Positions 25,226-33,977 of a DNA stretch of 64,000 nt are shown piece after piece. The notes under the pieces are model-generated. The model did not search any database. It was not told the origin of the DNA and was given only the letters and a program-made list of their open reading frames with translations. Positions within the stretch are counted from its first letter, which is position 1. Each line of letters starts with the position of its first letter. Source of the stretch: Bacteroidales bacterium (lineage in GTDB: Bacteria; Bacteroidota; Bacteroidia; Bacteroidales; F082); assembly GCA_017616735.1 (NCBI GenBank), contig JAFZXP010000005.1, positions 35,805-99,804 on the forward strand, in the 5' to 3' direction. The translations under genes and the position numbers were made by a program.

Positions 25226-27154
25226 ATGTTTTCCAAAAGAGAGCTACCGTTGTGGAAAGTATTTGTCACACGATTGAGCGTGATGCTGCTGCTTTTAGCG
25301 CTAAGCAGATGGCTGCTCTATTGGTTTAACACAGGCAACTTCCCCAATCTGAGCCTTGCCGAACAATTGCGGCTGTTTGTAGTCGGATTGCGTTTCGACA
25401 TCTGGACTCTTATTGTCGTCAACCTGCCGTTTCTGGTCTTTTACGGCATTCCATTTCAATTCAAATTCAACAAGACATATTGCATAGTAGTAGATATACT
25501 ATTTGTGATTACCAACAGCATTGCCGTAGCCCTCAACCACATCGATGTGATTTACTACCGCTACATCGACAAACGAATGACTACCGAGCTGTTTGAATTT
25601 GCATGTCACACCGACGACAACCAAGGAAGCTTGATCAAGCAGTTTCTGGTTGATTTCTGGTTTATGGTGTTGATTTTTATTGTCTTTCTGGTTTTGATCA
25701 TCATCTTGACAAGAAAGACAAAAGTTAAAAAAGCTGTTATAATCAATCCAAAACATTGGTATGCAACGCGTTCGCTGGTATTCTTATGTCTGATAGCCGC
25801 ATCAGTCATAGGACTTAGAGGCGGTTTACAGACCAAACCGATGAGCATCATCACTGCAGCCAACTACACCAACACCCGCAACATGCCCCTGGTGCTCAAC
25901 ACAACATACACCATAGGTCGCGGATCATCGGGCACTGCTCTTAAAAAACTGACATTCTACAACGACGATATCATCGACAGTCTTTACTCCCCTGTCCACA
26001 CCAAATTTAACGTCAACCGTTACATCGACGGCAATGCCGAAGGATACAACATTTTACTTATCATTCTGGAAAGTCACGGACAGGAGATGGTGAGCTATTA
26101 CAACCATCAGCGGCAGGAAAGCATTACGCCCTTCCTCGACTCGTTGCTTGCCCAAAGCTTGGTTTTCGATGGCTTGGCCAACGGACGTCAGTCAATTGAG
26201 GCGTTGACATCGTTGCTTTCGGGCTTGCCGTCACTGATGTCGAGAGATTACGTTGAATCGCCATACGCGGCCAACAGGCTCGACGGTATCGGAACGGTGC
26301 TGAAACGTCACGGTTACAGCACGGCGTTCTTTCACGGCGGCAACAATGGCACCATGAACTTTAACGCATCGTCTTTTGCCGCCGGTTTCGACACCTACCA
26401 CGGTCGAAATGAATATGGCAACGACGACGATTTCGACGGCACCTGGGGAATTTCCGACATGCCTTTCCTGCAATACACAGCGACGCATCTCAATGCCTTG
26501 CCCAAGCCTTTTGCGGCCGGTGTATTCACCCTTTCGTCGCATCATCCGTTCACCATACCCCAAGGCTACACAGTGCCCGAGGGCAATTATGCCAGCGAGT
26601 TTGAAAAGACAGTGCGTTATACCGACGATGCGATGCGGAGCTTTTTCGAGACAATGCGCCAATACGACTGGTATGACAGCACAATCTTCATAATCGTCGG
26701 CGACCACGTCAATCCCGAGCACCGTTTCAACAGCTATCTCAACGGATACGGGCAATTCCAGATAGTGACAGCCATCTATTCACCAAGCGTTATCAAAGCA
26801 AGGAACACAGGCGTAATGATGCAGCACACCGACATCGGGCCAAGCCTGCTTGCCGCCATCAATTGTCATGACACCCTGTTCAGCTTTGGCCGCAACATAT
26901 TCGACAGCATTCAAAAGCCCTGCTTTATCAGCTGCCTCAACAACATTTACGAATTTAGCGACGGCGATTACCTGCTTCAGTCGGACGGCACAAACATCAC
27001 ATCGGTGTTCGACATCAAAGCCGACCCTTGCCTTAACAACAACCTTTACAAGCAAGGCAACGAAGAGCATTGGGCCGACATCGACAATCAGTTTAAGCTA
27101 CGGCTGCAGCAATACAACAACCGAATGATTAACAACAAGTTATACATAAAATGA
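25226..27154 (+). CDS. LTA-synthase-family membrane sulfatase/phosphotransferase
   Basis: 642 residues. Five membrane segments in the first ~215 residues, then an extracytoplasmic alkaline-phosphatase-fold domain of the LtaS/OpgB type. Metal-site motifs: LLIILESHGQE (Glu ligand), NGRQSIEALTSLLSGLPS (nucleophile, here Ser or Thr), FFHGGNNGTMNF, and IIVGDHVNPEH (Asp-His). Family members transfer phosphoglycerol or phosphoethanolamine from phospholipids to glycans or lipid A; the substrate here is unknown. It overlaps the following diacylglycerol-kinase-like gene by four bases, consistent with recycling of diacylglycerol released when phosphatidylglycerol is the donor. ATG 25226 is the first start after the promoter. 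Confidence 0.88.
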   Translation: MFSKRELPLWKVFVTRLSVMLLLLALSRWLLYWFNTGNFPNLSLAEQLRLFVVGLRFDIWTLIVVNLPFLVFYGIPFQFKFNKTYCIVVDILFVITNSIAVALNHIDVIYYRYIDKRMTTELFEFACHTDDNQGSLIKQFLVDFWFMVLIFIVFLVLIIILTRKTKVKKAVIINPKHWYATRSLVFLCLIAASVIGLRGGLQTKPMSIITAANYTNTRNMPLVLNTTYTIGRGSSGTALKKLTFYNDDIIDSLYSPVHTKFNVNRYIDGNAEGYNILLIILESHGQEMVSYYNHQRQESITPFLDSLLAQSLVFDGLANGRQSIEALTSLLSGLPSLMSRDYVESPYAANRLDGIGTVLKRHGYSTAFFHGGNNGTMNFNASSFAAGFDTYHGRNEYGNDDDFDGTWGISDMPFLQYTATHLNALPKPFAAGVFTLSSHHPFTIPQGYTVPEGNYASEFEKTVRYTDDAMRSFFETMRQYDWYDSTIFIIVGDHVNPEHRFNSYLNGYGQFQIVTAIYSPSVIKARNTGVMMQHTDIGPSLLAAINCHDTLFSFGRNIFDSIQKPCFISCLNNIYEFSDGDYLLQSDGTNITSVFDIKADPCLNNNLYKQGNEEHWADIDNQFKLRLQQYNNRMINNKLYIK

Positions 27155-28038
27155 AAGAAAAGATATTGTTCATTGTCAATCCCATCTCGGGGCATAAAGA
27201 CAAGCGGAATTTCCCATCGCTGGTGGAAAATCTGATTGACAAGGACAAATATGACTTCACTATATCATGGACCAAGTACGGCGGTCATGCCCGTGAGCTG
27301 ACGCGCGCTGCCATTGCTGAAGGCTACGATATAATTGTAGCAGTGGGCGGCGACGGCACAATCAACGAAATTGGCACCGAAATGATAGGCGCCGAACAAA
27401 CTTTCGCTATAGTGCCATGCGGCTCAGGAAATGGATTGGCCAGGCATCTGCACATCCCTCTGAAGGCCGATAAAGTCATCAAAGAAGTCATCAACAAAGG
27501 CGTCAAATCGAAGATTGACACTGCCACCATCAATGGCGTGCCTTTCATCAGCATAGGCGGAGTGGGCTTCGACGCCATTATAGCCGACTATTTCGCCCAA
27601 GATCCCCACCGCGGTTTGAAAACCTATGTAAAACTGGTTACCGAGCGTTATTTCAAATACCAACCTGAAAGGTATCACCTGATTTTGGATGACGAAAAAG
27701 AGATTGATTGCGAGCCGCTTTTTATATCGTTTGCCAACAGCAACCAATTTGGCAACAACGCCGTAGTGTCGCCTCACGCTTCGCTCAACGACGGGTTGCT
27801 TGACATTTGCATATTCAAAAAGCCAAGTTTAATAAGCATTCCTGTAATAGCCGAAAAACTGATGACCAGCCACATCGACCATTCAAAAGTTGTCGACATA
27901 TATCAAGTGAAGAAAATCAAAGTGATAAGAAATCACGAAGACATTGCCAATGTCGACGGCGAAGCCATGATGATGGACAAAGATCTTTTGGTGGAAGTCA
28001 AACCTCTGTCGTTGAATATATTGCTACCTAGCCATTAG
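27151..28038 (+). CDS. Diacylglycerol kinase-like lipid kinase (YegS/DgkB family)
   Basis: 295 residues, cytoplasmic or membrane-associated. Nucleotide-binding motif GGDGT in IVAVGGDGTINEIG, then PCGSGNGLARHL and ISIGGVGFDA, all hallmarks of the soluble DAGK catalytic domain. The start FIVNPISGHKDK is also typical. C-terminal beta-sandwich with VDGEAM. Likely phosphorylates diacylglycerol to phosphatidic acid; sphingolipid-base kinase is an alternative because many Bacteroidales make sphingolipids. Translationally coupled (ATGA) to the upstream phosphotransferase. Confidence 0.88.
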   Translation: MKEKILFIVNPISGHKDKRNFPSLVENLIDKDKYDFTISWTKYGGHARELTRAAIAEGYDIIVAVGGDGTINEIGTEMIGAEQTFAIVPCGSGNGLARHLHIPLKADKVIKEVINKGVKSKIDTATINGVPFISIGGVGFDAIIADYFAQDPHRGLKTYVKLVTERYFKYQPERYHLILDDEKEIDCEPLFISFANSNQFGNNAVVSPHASLNDGLLDICIFKKPSLISIPVIAEKLMTSHIDHSKVVDIYQVKKIKVIRNHEDIANVDGEAMMMDKDLLVEVKPLSLNILLPSH

Positions 28039-28065
28039 GAGAGAATAAATTTTAAAATAAATATT

Positions 28066-29319
28066 ATGATTGACAAGTACTTAGCATTGATTACAAGACT
28101 CTTTCTCAAAATGGGATTAGAGCAGACCATGGCCAGCGACATAGCCCAAGGTATCGGTATCATCACACTTTTGGTAGTATCATTCGCGCTGTTTTTCCTG
28201 GCAAAATGGATTTTAAAGAAATATGTGGGCGCATTGATTGTAAAAACCAAATTCAAATACGACGACTATTTCCTTGGCAAGAAGCTTGAAAAACGAATAG
28301 CCTTCCTGATTCCAGTCTATATGATACAGGGGTTGCTATACGCAGTCGCCCCCGACTTGGACATGCTCGACGCATTCATTTTTGCTTTGGCTCGCATAGG
28401 TGAAATAACCACGTTTACCGGCATTATCATTTCAATAACCGATTCAATATCAGACATCTACAACTCATTCGACGTTTCAAAGAACAAGCCTGTAAAAGGT
28501 TTCATGCAAGTGGCTAAGATAATTGCCATAATGATATGCGTTCTGTTGGTAATCGGAGTGATGATCAACAAAAACATGCACGACCTTATAGTCGGTTTAG
28601 GAGCTCTGTCGGCTGTGATGATGCTGGTTTTCAAAGATCCTATACTTGGTTTTGTCGGAGGCATACAATTGACATCAAACGACATGGTGCGCATAGGCGA
28701 CTGGATTGTAAAAGGCACGGCCGACGGTGAAGTCATAGACGTAGGTTTGACAACTGTCAAGGTTAAAAACTGGGACAACACCATTGCCACCATTCCAACC
28801 TACACCCTCATCTCGGATCCTTTCATCAACTGGCGCGGCATGACCGAATCGGGAGGCAGAAGAATTTCACGTTCAATCATTATCGACATAGACACCATCA
28901 AGTTCTGCACCCCTGAGATGATTGAGAAATACAAAAAGTTCCAGCTCATCACCAAATATATCACCGACAAGGAAAACGAAATTGCTGAATATAACAAGAA
29001 AAACGGTATCGACACTGCCTCTTTAGTCAACGGACGCCGCCAGACAAACCTCGGCATTTTCAGGGCTTATTTGCAAGAATACATCAAGCAGAATCCAAAT
29101 CTCAACCACAAGTTGACCATGCTTGTGCGTCAAAAAGACCCAACCGAGTTCGGTGTGCCGCTGCAGATATACTGCTTCAGCGCCAAGACCGACTGGCTGT
29201 CGTACGAGGCTATTCAGAACGACATCTTCGACCATGTTTATGCCGTAGTGACACAGTTCGACCTGAAGGTGTACCAACGTCCTTCGTCATATTCAATCAA
29301 CATGTACAACGACAAATAG
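28066..29319 (+). CDS. Mechanosensitive ion channel, MscS/YbdG type
   Basis: 417 residues, close to E. coli YbdG (415). Membrane segments at about 25-50, 75-95, 100-125 and 140-165, then the pore helix region LIVGLGALSAVMMLVFKDPILGFVGGIQL, which is the MscS TM3 signature, and a beta domain beginning RIGDWIVKGTADGEVIDVGLTTVKVKNWD. The longer C-terminal cytoplasmic part (TDKENEIAEYNKKNG) matches the YbdG subgroup. It releases solutes on hypo-osmotic shock. It follows the lipid kinase by 27 bases and is probably in the same transcript. Convergent with trkH, 5 bases apart. Confidence 0.92.
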   Translation: MIDKYLALITRLFLKMGLEQTMASDIAQGIGIITLLVVSFALFFLAKWILKKYVGALIVKTKFKYDDYFLGKKLEKRIAFLIPVYMIQGLLYAVAPDLDMLDAFIFALARIGEITTFTGIIISITDSISDIYNSFDVSKNKPVKGFMQVAKIIAIMICVLLVIGVMINKNMHDLIVGLGALSAVMMLVFKDPILGFVGGIQLTSNDMVRIGDWIVKGTADGEVIDVGLTTVKVKNWDNTIATIPTYTLISDPFINWRGMTESGGRRISRSIIIDIDTIKFCTPEMIEKYKKFQLITKYITDKENEIAEYNKKNGIDTASLVNGRRQTNLGIFRAYLQEYIKQNPNLNHKLTMLVRQKDPTEFGVPLQIYCFSAKTDWLSYEAIQNDIFDHVYAVVTQFDLKVYQRPSSYSINMYNDK

Positions 29320-29324
29320 AATTG

Positions 29325-30854
29325 TTATTTTTTGTTCCAGAAGGAAGGCATGAAAAGAAGGAGTACTGTGTAAATCTCCAGACGGCCCAACAGCATCAGA
29401 AACGACATCACCCATTTTGCAGCGTCGGTCAAACCTGCAAAGGTTGATGCCGGGCCTGTTGAAGCGTAGCCTGGTCCCATATTGCTGAGTGCCGTGATGG
29501 CGTTAAAGACGCTCTCTTCGAGATTGCATCCGCTAATTGCCAGAAACATAACTCCGACAATAAATATTATTACGTATAAGAACAGGAAGTTCAAAGTCTT
29601 TAGCAAAATGTCGTTCGAGACCACTTCTTTCGATACTTTCACCGTAAACACAGCATTCGGATGCAGTATCTGACGAATGGTGATTCTCAACGATTTAAGG
29701 CAAACCATCAAACGTATGATTTTAACACCGCCCGATGTTGATCCGGCGCACGAGCCGCTTATCATAATCAACAGTGTCGGGAACAGGAATAGTCCGCCCC
29801 ACAGCGAATAATCGTAACATGAACCCTGAAATCCCGTAGATGTAATGAGAGTTGTCACGTGGAAAAGAGCCGTACGAAAACGTGCCTCGAAAGTATTTTC
29901 AGGATATGAGTCGGCCACTGTCAGCACTGTATCCAATTTAGGGGCAACATAATAGAGAGATGTCACTATGGCCACGCATATCACCATAAAAATCAGCCAC
30001 CAGCGCAGCTCCTCGTTCTTGGCAAAATATTTAACATCACCTCGGAACAGGAAATAATACAACGAGAAGTTGACGCCTGCCACCATCATAAAGAAAGAGC
30101 AGAAATACTCAAGATAACTCGAGTTGTAATATCCGATACTGGCTTGGTGGGTACTGAATCCACCGCTCGACAATGTGGTAAGCGCATGACATACAGCATC
30201 ATACAGATTCATTGGCCCTGCCCAGTAAACCAAAGCGCAAGCTACTGTCAGATGAATGTAAATGATATACAGATGACGGGCTGTGACAGCCATCTTCGGA
30301 TGCAGTTTCTTCACTCCCAACCCCGACATTTCGGCGGCATAAAGCGATGTCTTGTTTGATTTTTTGTTCAAGGCAGGCAGGATTGCCAGGAACAGCACGA
30401 TGATTCCCAAGCCTCCCAACCACTGCATCATGCTTCGCCAAAACAGTATTCCGTGAGGCTGAGCGTCGATATTCTCCATTATGGTAGAACCGGTGGTCGT
30501 AAAGCCCGACATAGTCTCAAAAAAAGCGTCGGTTATTGTTTCGATTGAGCCAGAGAATATAAACGGCAACATGCCGAATACACAGAACAAAACCCATGTC
30601 ATTGTAACCAGCACAAACGAATCCTTCATTGTCAGACCGCCAGGGTCACGATTGTCAGCGTCATTGCGTTTTACCTTCTCGCGACCGGCCGACAGCAGTA
30701 TGAAGCCGAATATGGCCGTAATCATCGTGGCGGCAAGCAGCGAAACCACATCCTGCTCGCCAGCATGAATATTGTAATACAAGGCTACCATCGAGGCAAT
30801 CATCATAAAGAGTGCCTCAAGCAATATGAAAATACCATAAATACGAGCCTTCAT
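29325..30854 (-). CDS. trkH: Trk/Ktr potassium uptake membrane subunit
   Basis: 509 residues with the four pore-loop repeats of K+ transporters: SGFTTTGSTIM, TTLSSGGFSTH, TLITSTGFQGS and TALSNMGPGYAST, each providing the glycine of the selectivity filter. Gly-rich FLMLLGRLEIYTVLLLF near the C terminus is typical of TrkH. Inner membrane. The regulatory NAD/ATP-binding subunit TrkA, needed by most TrkH proteins, is not adjacent here. A TATTTTTG box lies 26 bases upstream. Confidence 0.95.
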   Translation of the reverse strand: MKARIYGIFILLEALFMMIASMVALYYNIHAGEQDVVSLLAATMITAIFGFILLSAGREKVKRNDADNRDPGGLTMKDSFVLVTMTWVLFCVFGMLPFIFSGSIETITDAFFETMSGFTTTGSTIMENIDAQPHGILFWRSMMQWLGGLGIIVLFLAILPALNKKSNKTSLYAAEMSGLGVKKLHPKMAVTARHLYIIYIHLTVACALVYWAGPMNLYDAVCHALTTLSSGGFSTHQASIGYYNSSYLEYFCSFFMMVAGVNFSLYYFLFRGDVKYFAKNEELRWWLIFMVICVAIVTSLYYVAPKLDTVLTVADSYPENTFEARFRTALFHVTTLITSTGFQGSCYDYSLWGGLFLFPTLLIMISGSCAGSTSGGVKIIRLMVCLKSLRITIRQILHPNAVFTVKVSKEVVSNDILLKTLNFLFLYVIIFIVGVMFLAISGCNLEESVFNAITALSNMGPGYASTGPASTFAGLTDAAKWVMSFLMLLGRLEIYTVLLLFMPSFWNKK

Positions 30855-30879
30855 ATATCTCTATCTCATGTGGAACTTG

Positions 30880-30887
30880 CAAAAATA
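30880..30887 (-). promoter_or_regulatory. Promoter -7 box TATTTTTG for trkH
   Basis: Minus strand, 25 bases before ATG 30854. Confidence 0.6.
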
Positions 30888-31011
30888 CAAAAAACTTTTC
30901 AAGTAGATAAAGATTTTGATTTTTTTGTAAAATGTGAAAAACGCCACTTGAAGTGACAAAAATACCTTTTGAAATCACTAGAATAATTATAAATTATATC
31001 AGCAAATACTG

Positions 31012-31019
31012 TATCTTTG
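31012..31019 (+). promoter_or_regulatory. Promoter -7 box TATCTTTG for the efflux cluster
   Basis: TATCTTTGC, 35 bases before ATG 31055. Its position excludes an in-frame start at 30953. Confidence 0.7.
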
Positions 31020-31054
31020 CGCATATTTTCGAAAAAGAAAAAAAATCACATAAT

Positions 31055-32386
31055 ATGTTTGAAAAAAATAATATTTTAAAACTGTTTTTAGCCCTGGCGT
31101 TGATTGTCCAGATGAGTATGGCAAAAGCCCAGCAAGCTCAGGATTCGCTAATCATCAGTCTCGACCAGGCCATTGAAATCGCCCTTGAAGAAAGCAACAG
31201 CATCAAGATCGCCGACCTCACAATTGAAAAAACCGGCTACGCCCGCAAAGGATCGTACGCGGCCCTCTACCCTAACATCAGTGCTTCGGGAAGCTACCAG
31301 CGCACTCTGAAGAAACAAATCATGGCCATGGACTTCAACGGTCAAGCCATGGAGATTGAAGTGGGTAAATGGAACAATGTCAATGCAGGCATCAACGCTT
31401 CAATGCCTTTGATCAACGCACAGCTGTGGCAGTCACTAAAACTGTCGGCTTTAGACGTGGAATTGGCAGTGGAACAAGCCCGTTCATCGAAAATAGCCAT
31501 GGTTTCGCAGGTAAAGCAGTCGTTTTATGCAGTGTTGCTGGCTCAGCAGGTATACGCTGTATACAAAGATGTTTATGACAACGCCTCCAAAAACTTCGAG
31601 CATACCGAGCATTTGTACAACACAGGCAAAGCTTCTGAATACGAGTATTTGCGAGCACAAGTCAATGTGCGTAACGCCGAGCCTAACGTTTTCAGTTCGC
31701 TGGCTGCGATCGACCTGGCCATCTGGCAACTCAAAGCCGTGATGGGCATTGATCTTGAAACCAAGATTGGCGTTTCTGGCGAGATTGACATGTACAAAGA
31801 CGAGATGATGGCCTACGACGCCGATCTCATGTCACCTAGCCTCGACAACAACAGCACCCTCTTGCAACTCAACATTCAAAGTCAACAGATCGAGCGTACC
31901 ATTAAGATGGCAAAATATCAGTATATTCCAACTCTTGCGGCATCGTTCGCATACAATTACATCGCCATGGGTGACGATTTCAAGTTTAAATGGAATCCTT
32001 ATTCAGTGGTCGGCCTTAGCCTCAACATCCCGATTTTCGACGGATTTTCGAAACGCAACAACATCAAGCAATACAAGGCTACACAAGACATTCTGCAGCT
32101 CAACATTGAAGATACTGAACGCAATTTGCGCATAGCCATCAAGAATTACAACAACTTAATCGACACCTATATTAAGAATTACATAGCCGCCGAGTCAACT
32201 CTTGAGATGGCTCAGAAAAGCTACGACATAGCCGAGAAAATGTACGAATTGGGTAAAGCCACCCTCGTGGAGCTCAACGATGCTCAGCTGGCGCTGGTAC
32301 AGGCGCAGCTAACCATGAGCCGTACGGTTTACAACTTTATGGTAACGAAAGCTTCTTTGGAAGAACTTTCAGGAAAAGAGGAATAG
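31055..32386 (+). CDS. TolC-family outer-membrane efflux protein
   Basis: 443 residues from ATG 31055 (MFEKNNILK). Signal peptide ending MAKAQ. Two TolC repeats with long amphipathic helices (LDQAIEIALEESNSIKIADL, LKLSALDVELAVEQARS; then LLQLNIQSQQIERTIKMAKYQ, LEMAQKSYDIAEKMYELGKAT) and the VELNDAQLALVQAQ block seen near the end of the family. It forms the outer-membrane exit duct of the RND pump encoded downstream. The usual order in Bacteroidota is TolC-HlyD-RND, as here, but a 550-base repeat array separates this gene from the adaptor. Confidence 0.93.
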   Translation: MFEKNNILKLFLALALIVQMSMAKAQQAQDSLIISLDQAIEIALEESNSIKIADLTIEKTGYARKGSYAALYPNISASGSYQRTLKKQIMAMDFNGQAMEIEVGKWNNVNAGINASMPLINAQLWQSLKLSALDVELAVEQARSSKIAMVSQVKQSFYAVLLAQQVYAVYKDVYDNASKNFEHTEHLYNTGKASEYEYLRAQVNVRNAEPNVFSSLAAIDLAIWQLKAVMGIDLETKIGVSGEIDMYKDEMMAYDADLMSPSLDNNSTLLQLNIQSQQIERTIKMAKYQYIPTLAASFAYNYIAMGDDFKFKWNPYSVVGLSLNIPIFDGFSKRNNIKQYKATQDILQLNIEDTERNLRIAIKNYNNLIDTYIKNYIAAESTLEMAQKSYDIAEKMYELGKATLVELNDAQLALVQAQLTMSRTVYNFMVTKASLEELSGKEE

Positions 32387-32391
32387 TTCAG

Positions 32392-32468
32392 AGTTAGTAG
32401 TTAGTAGTTAGTAGTTGAAAGTTGATAGTTGATAGTTGATAGTTGAAAGTTGAAAGTTGACAGTTATA
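32392..32468. repeat. Eleven-unit heptamer tract
   Basis: Exact phase over 77 bases: AGTTAGT x3, AGTTGAA, AGTTGAT x3, AGTTGAA x2, AGTTGAC, AGTTATA. Starts eight bases after the end of the TolC gene. Confidence 0.95.
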
Positions 32469-32487
32469 AAGTATTGAAGTTATGAAA

Positions 32488-32567
32488 GACGAAAAACTAT
32501 GCAAAAAATAGCAGGCATTGCGTTAGCGGAAATTATTAGCCTGCGGCTTTTTGCATAGTTTGAAGTC
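32488..32567 (+). repeat. Palindromic element, core type B (copy 2)
   Basis: 80 bp, GAC...GTC. Stem AAACTATGCAAAAA/TTTTTGCATAGTTT, inner GCAGGC/GCCTGC. First unit of a tandem array. Confidence 0.95.
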
Positions 32568-32576
32568 GATGATAAT

Positions 32577-32625
32577 AGTTAAAAGTTGAAAGTTAAAAGT
32601 TGAAAGTTAAAAGTTGAAAGTTATA
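32577..32625. repeat. Heptamer tract between B copies 2 and 3
   Basis: Seven in-phase units alternating AGTTAAA and AGTTGAA, ending AGTTATA. Confidence 0.9.
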
Positions 32626-32644
32626 AAGTATTGAAGTTATGAAA

Positions 32645-32725
32645 GACGGAAAACTATGCAAAAAATAGCAGGCATTGCGTTAGCGGAAAATAATTAGCCT
32701 GCGGCTTTTTGCATAGTTTGAAGTC
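32645..32725 (+). repeat. Palindromic element, core type B (copy 3)
   Basis: 81 bp; starts exactly 157 bases after the previous copy. One extra A in the loop. Confidence 0.95.
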
Positions 32726-32734
32726 GATGATAAT

Positions 32735-32782
32735 AGTTAAAGTTGAAAGTTAAAAGTTAAAAGTTGAAAGTTGAAAGTTATA
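32735..32782. repeat. Heptamer tract between B copies 3 and 4
   Basis: Six heptamers plus one 6-base unit (AGTTAA), i.e. a single-base deletion, ending AGTTATA. Confidence 0.9.
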
Positions 32783-32801
32783 AAGTATTGAAGTTATGAA
32801 A

Positions 32802-32881
32802 GACGGAAAACTATGCAAAAAATAGCAGGCATTGCGTTAGCGGAAATTATTAGCCTGCGGCTTTTTGCATAGTTTGAAGTC
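32802..32881 (+). repeat. Palindromic element, core type B (copy 4)
   Basis: 80 bp; starts 157 bases after copy 3. It is followed by AT-rich sequence to the adaptor start at 32937, in which no TAnnTTTG box is seen. The whole 32387-32936 gap contains only these repeats and this short stretch. Confidence 0.95.
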
Positions 32882-32936
32882 AAACTGTAAAATGTAAAAT
32901 ATTGAAGTCTTTAGAAATAAATTAAAAAATTATTAT

Positions 32937-33956
32937 ATGAGAAAATTTAGCATTTTATCAATCACTGCAGCCGCAATCTTGATGATATCTTGCGGACAGC
33001 AAACCAACAACAACCAGCAGCCAGTCGTGATGGAAAACCCAAAGGTGACCGTCACCACAGTCAACGCTGAATACGTTTCTCAGCTTCAGGTATACCCCAC
33101 TACCATCACAGCCGACATCGTCAACAACATCGCGCCGCAATCCGCATCACGAATCAGCAAAATTTATGTCGAGATCGGCGACCGCGTTGAAGCCGGACAA
33201 ACTCTGGCAATGATGGACGAGGTCAACCTTGACAAGGCCCGCCTGCAGCTCATCAACGACTCGCTTGAGTTCAGCCGTTTCGAGCAGCTTCACAAAATCG
33301 GAGCCACCTCACAATCCGACTACGAAGCGATATCGCTGAAATACGACGTTTCAAAAAAGACCTACAACAATCTTCTGGAAAATACCATTTTGAAAAGCCC
33401 CACATCAGGCATTGTGACAGCCCGCAACTACGACGAAGGCGATATGTATGCCATGACCCAGCCTCTGTTTGTGGTTCAGAAAATCAATCCTGTCAAGATG
33501 ATTATCAATGTGTCGGAAAGCCAGTTTTCAAATATCAAGAAAGGCATGGAAGTTGACATTACAACCGATGCATACGGAGATAGAGTGTTCAAAGGCGTAG
33601 TCGACCTCATTCACCCTACAATCAATTCAATGACTCACACTTTTGCCGTCGAGGTGAAGTTCGCCAACAAAGACCTCTCGCTGCGCCCAGGCATGTTCGC
33701 CCGTGTCACAGTCAACTACGGCGACAACTTCCGCGTGGTGGTTCCCGACAGAGCTGTCATGAAGCAGGTTGGTTCAGGCGAGCAGTATGTTTACGTGCTC
33801 AACCCTGACGGCACAGTAACATACACCATAGTGGAGCTTGGCCGCCGCATGGGCAACAGATACGAGATAGTCAGCGGACTTGACGACAACGCCACAGTGG
33901 TGTTGACAGGCCAGACCAAACTTAAGAACGGCGTCGAAGTCGATGTAGTGAAATAA
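32937..33956 (+). CDS. RND efflux periplasmic adaptor (HlyD/AcrA family) lipoprotein
   Basis: 339 residues. Lipobox MISC (Cys19). Order: short beta-barrel strand, lipoyl half (ASRISKIYVEIGDRVEAGQTLAMMDEV), a short helical hairpin (LQLINDSLEFSRFEQLHKIGATSQSDYEAISL), second lipoyl half (ENTILKSPTSGIVTARNYDEGDM), beta-barrel and membrane-proximal domain (SLRPGMFARVTVNY, VVPDRAVMKQVGSGEQYVYV). Lipid-anchored, it bridges the inner-membrane pump to the TolC channel. It is separated from the pump gene by 21 bases. Confidence 0.93.
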   Translation: MRKFSILSITAAAILMISCGQQTNNNQQPVVMENPKVTVTTVNAEYVSQLQVYPTTITADIVNNIAPQSASRISKIYVEIGDRVEAGQTLAMMDEVNLDKARLQLINDSLEFSRFEQLHKIGATSQSDYEAISLKYDVSKKTYNNLLENTILKSPTSGIVTARNYDEGDMYAMTQPLFVVQKINPVKMIINVSESQFSNIKKGMEVDITTDAYGDRVFKGVVDLIHPTINSMTHTFAVEVKFANKDLSLRPGMFARVTVNYGDNFRVVVPDRAVMKQVGSGEQYVYVLNPDGTVTYTIVELGRRMGNRYEIVSGLDDNATVVLTGQTKLKNGVEVDVVK

Positions 33957-33977
33957 TCTTGTAAAAATAAGAGAATC

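Noticed and set aside
30953-31054. Upstream start for the TolC gene
   Set aside because: A good promoter box lies at 31012-31019, after this start, and the signal peptide begins at 31055.
32488-32881. CRISPR-like regular array
   Set aside because: Repeats are spaced 157 bases apart, but the intervening sequence is the same heptamer tract each time, the repeats are 80 bp, and no cas genes are present.
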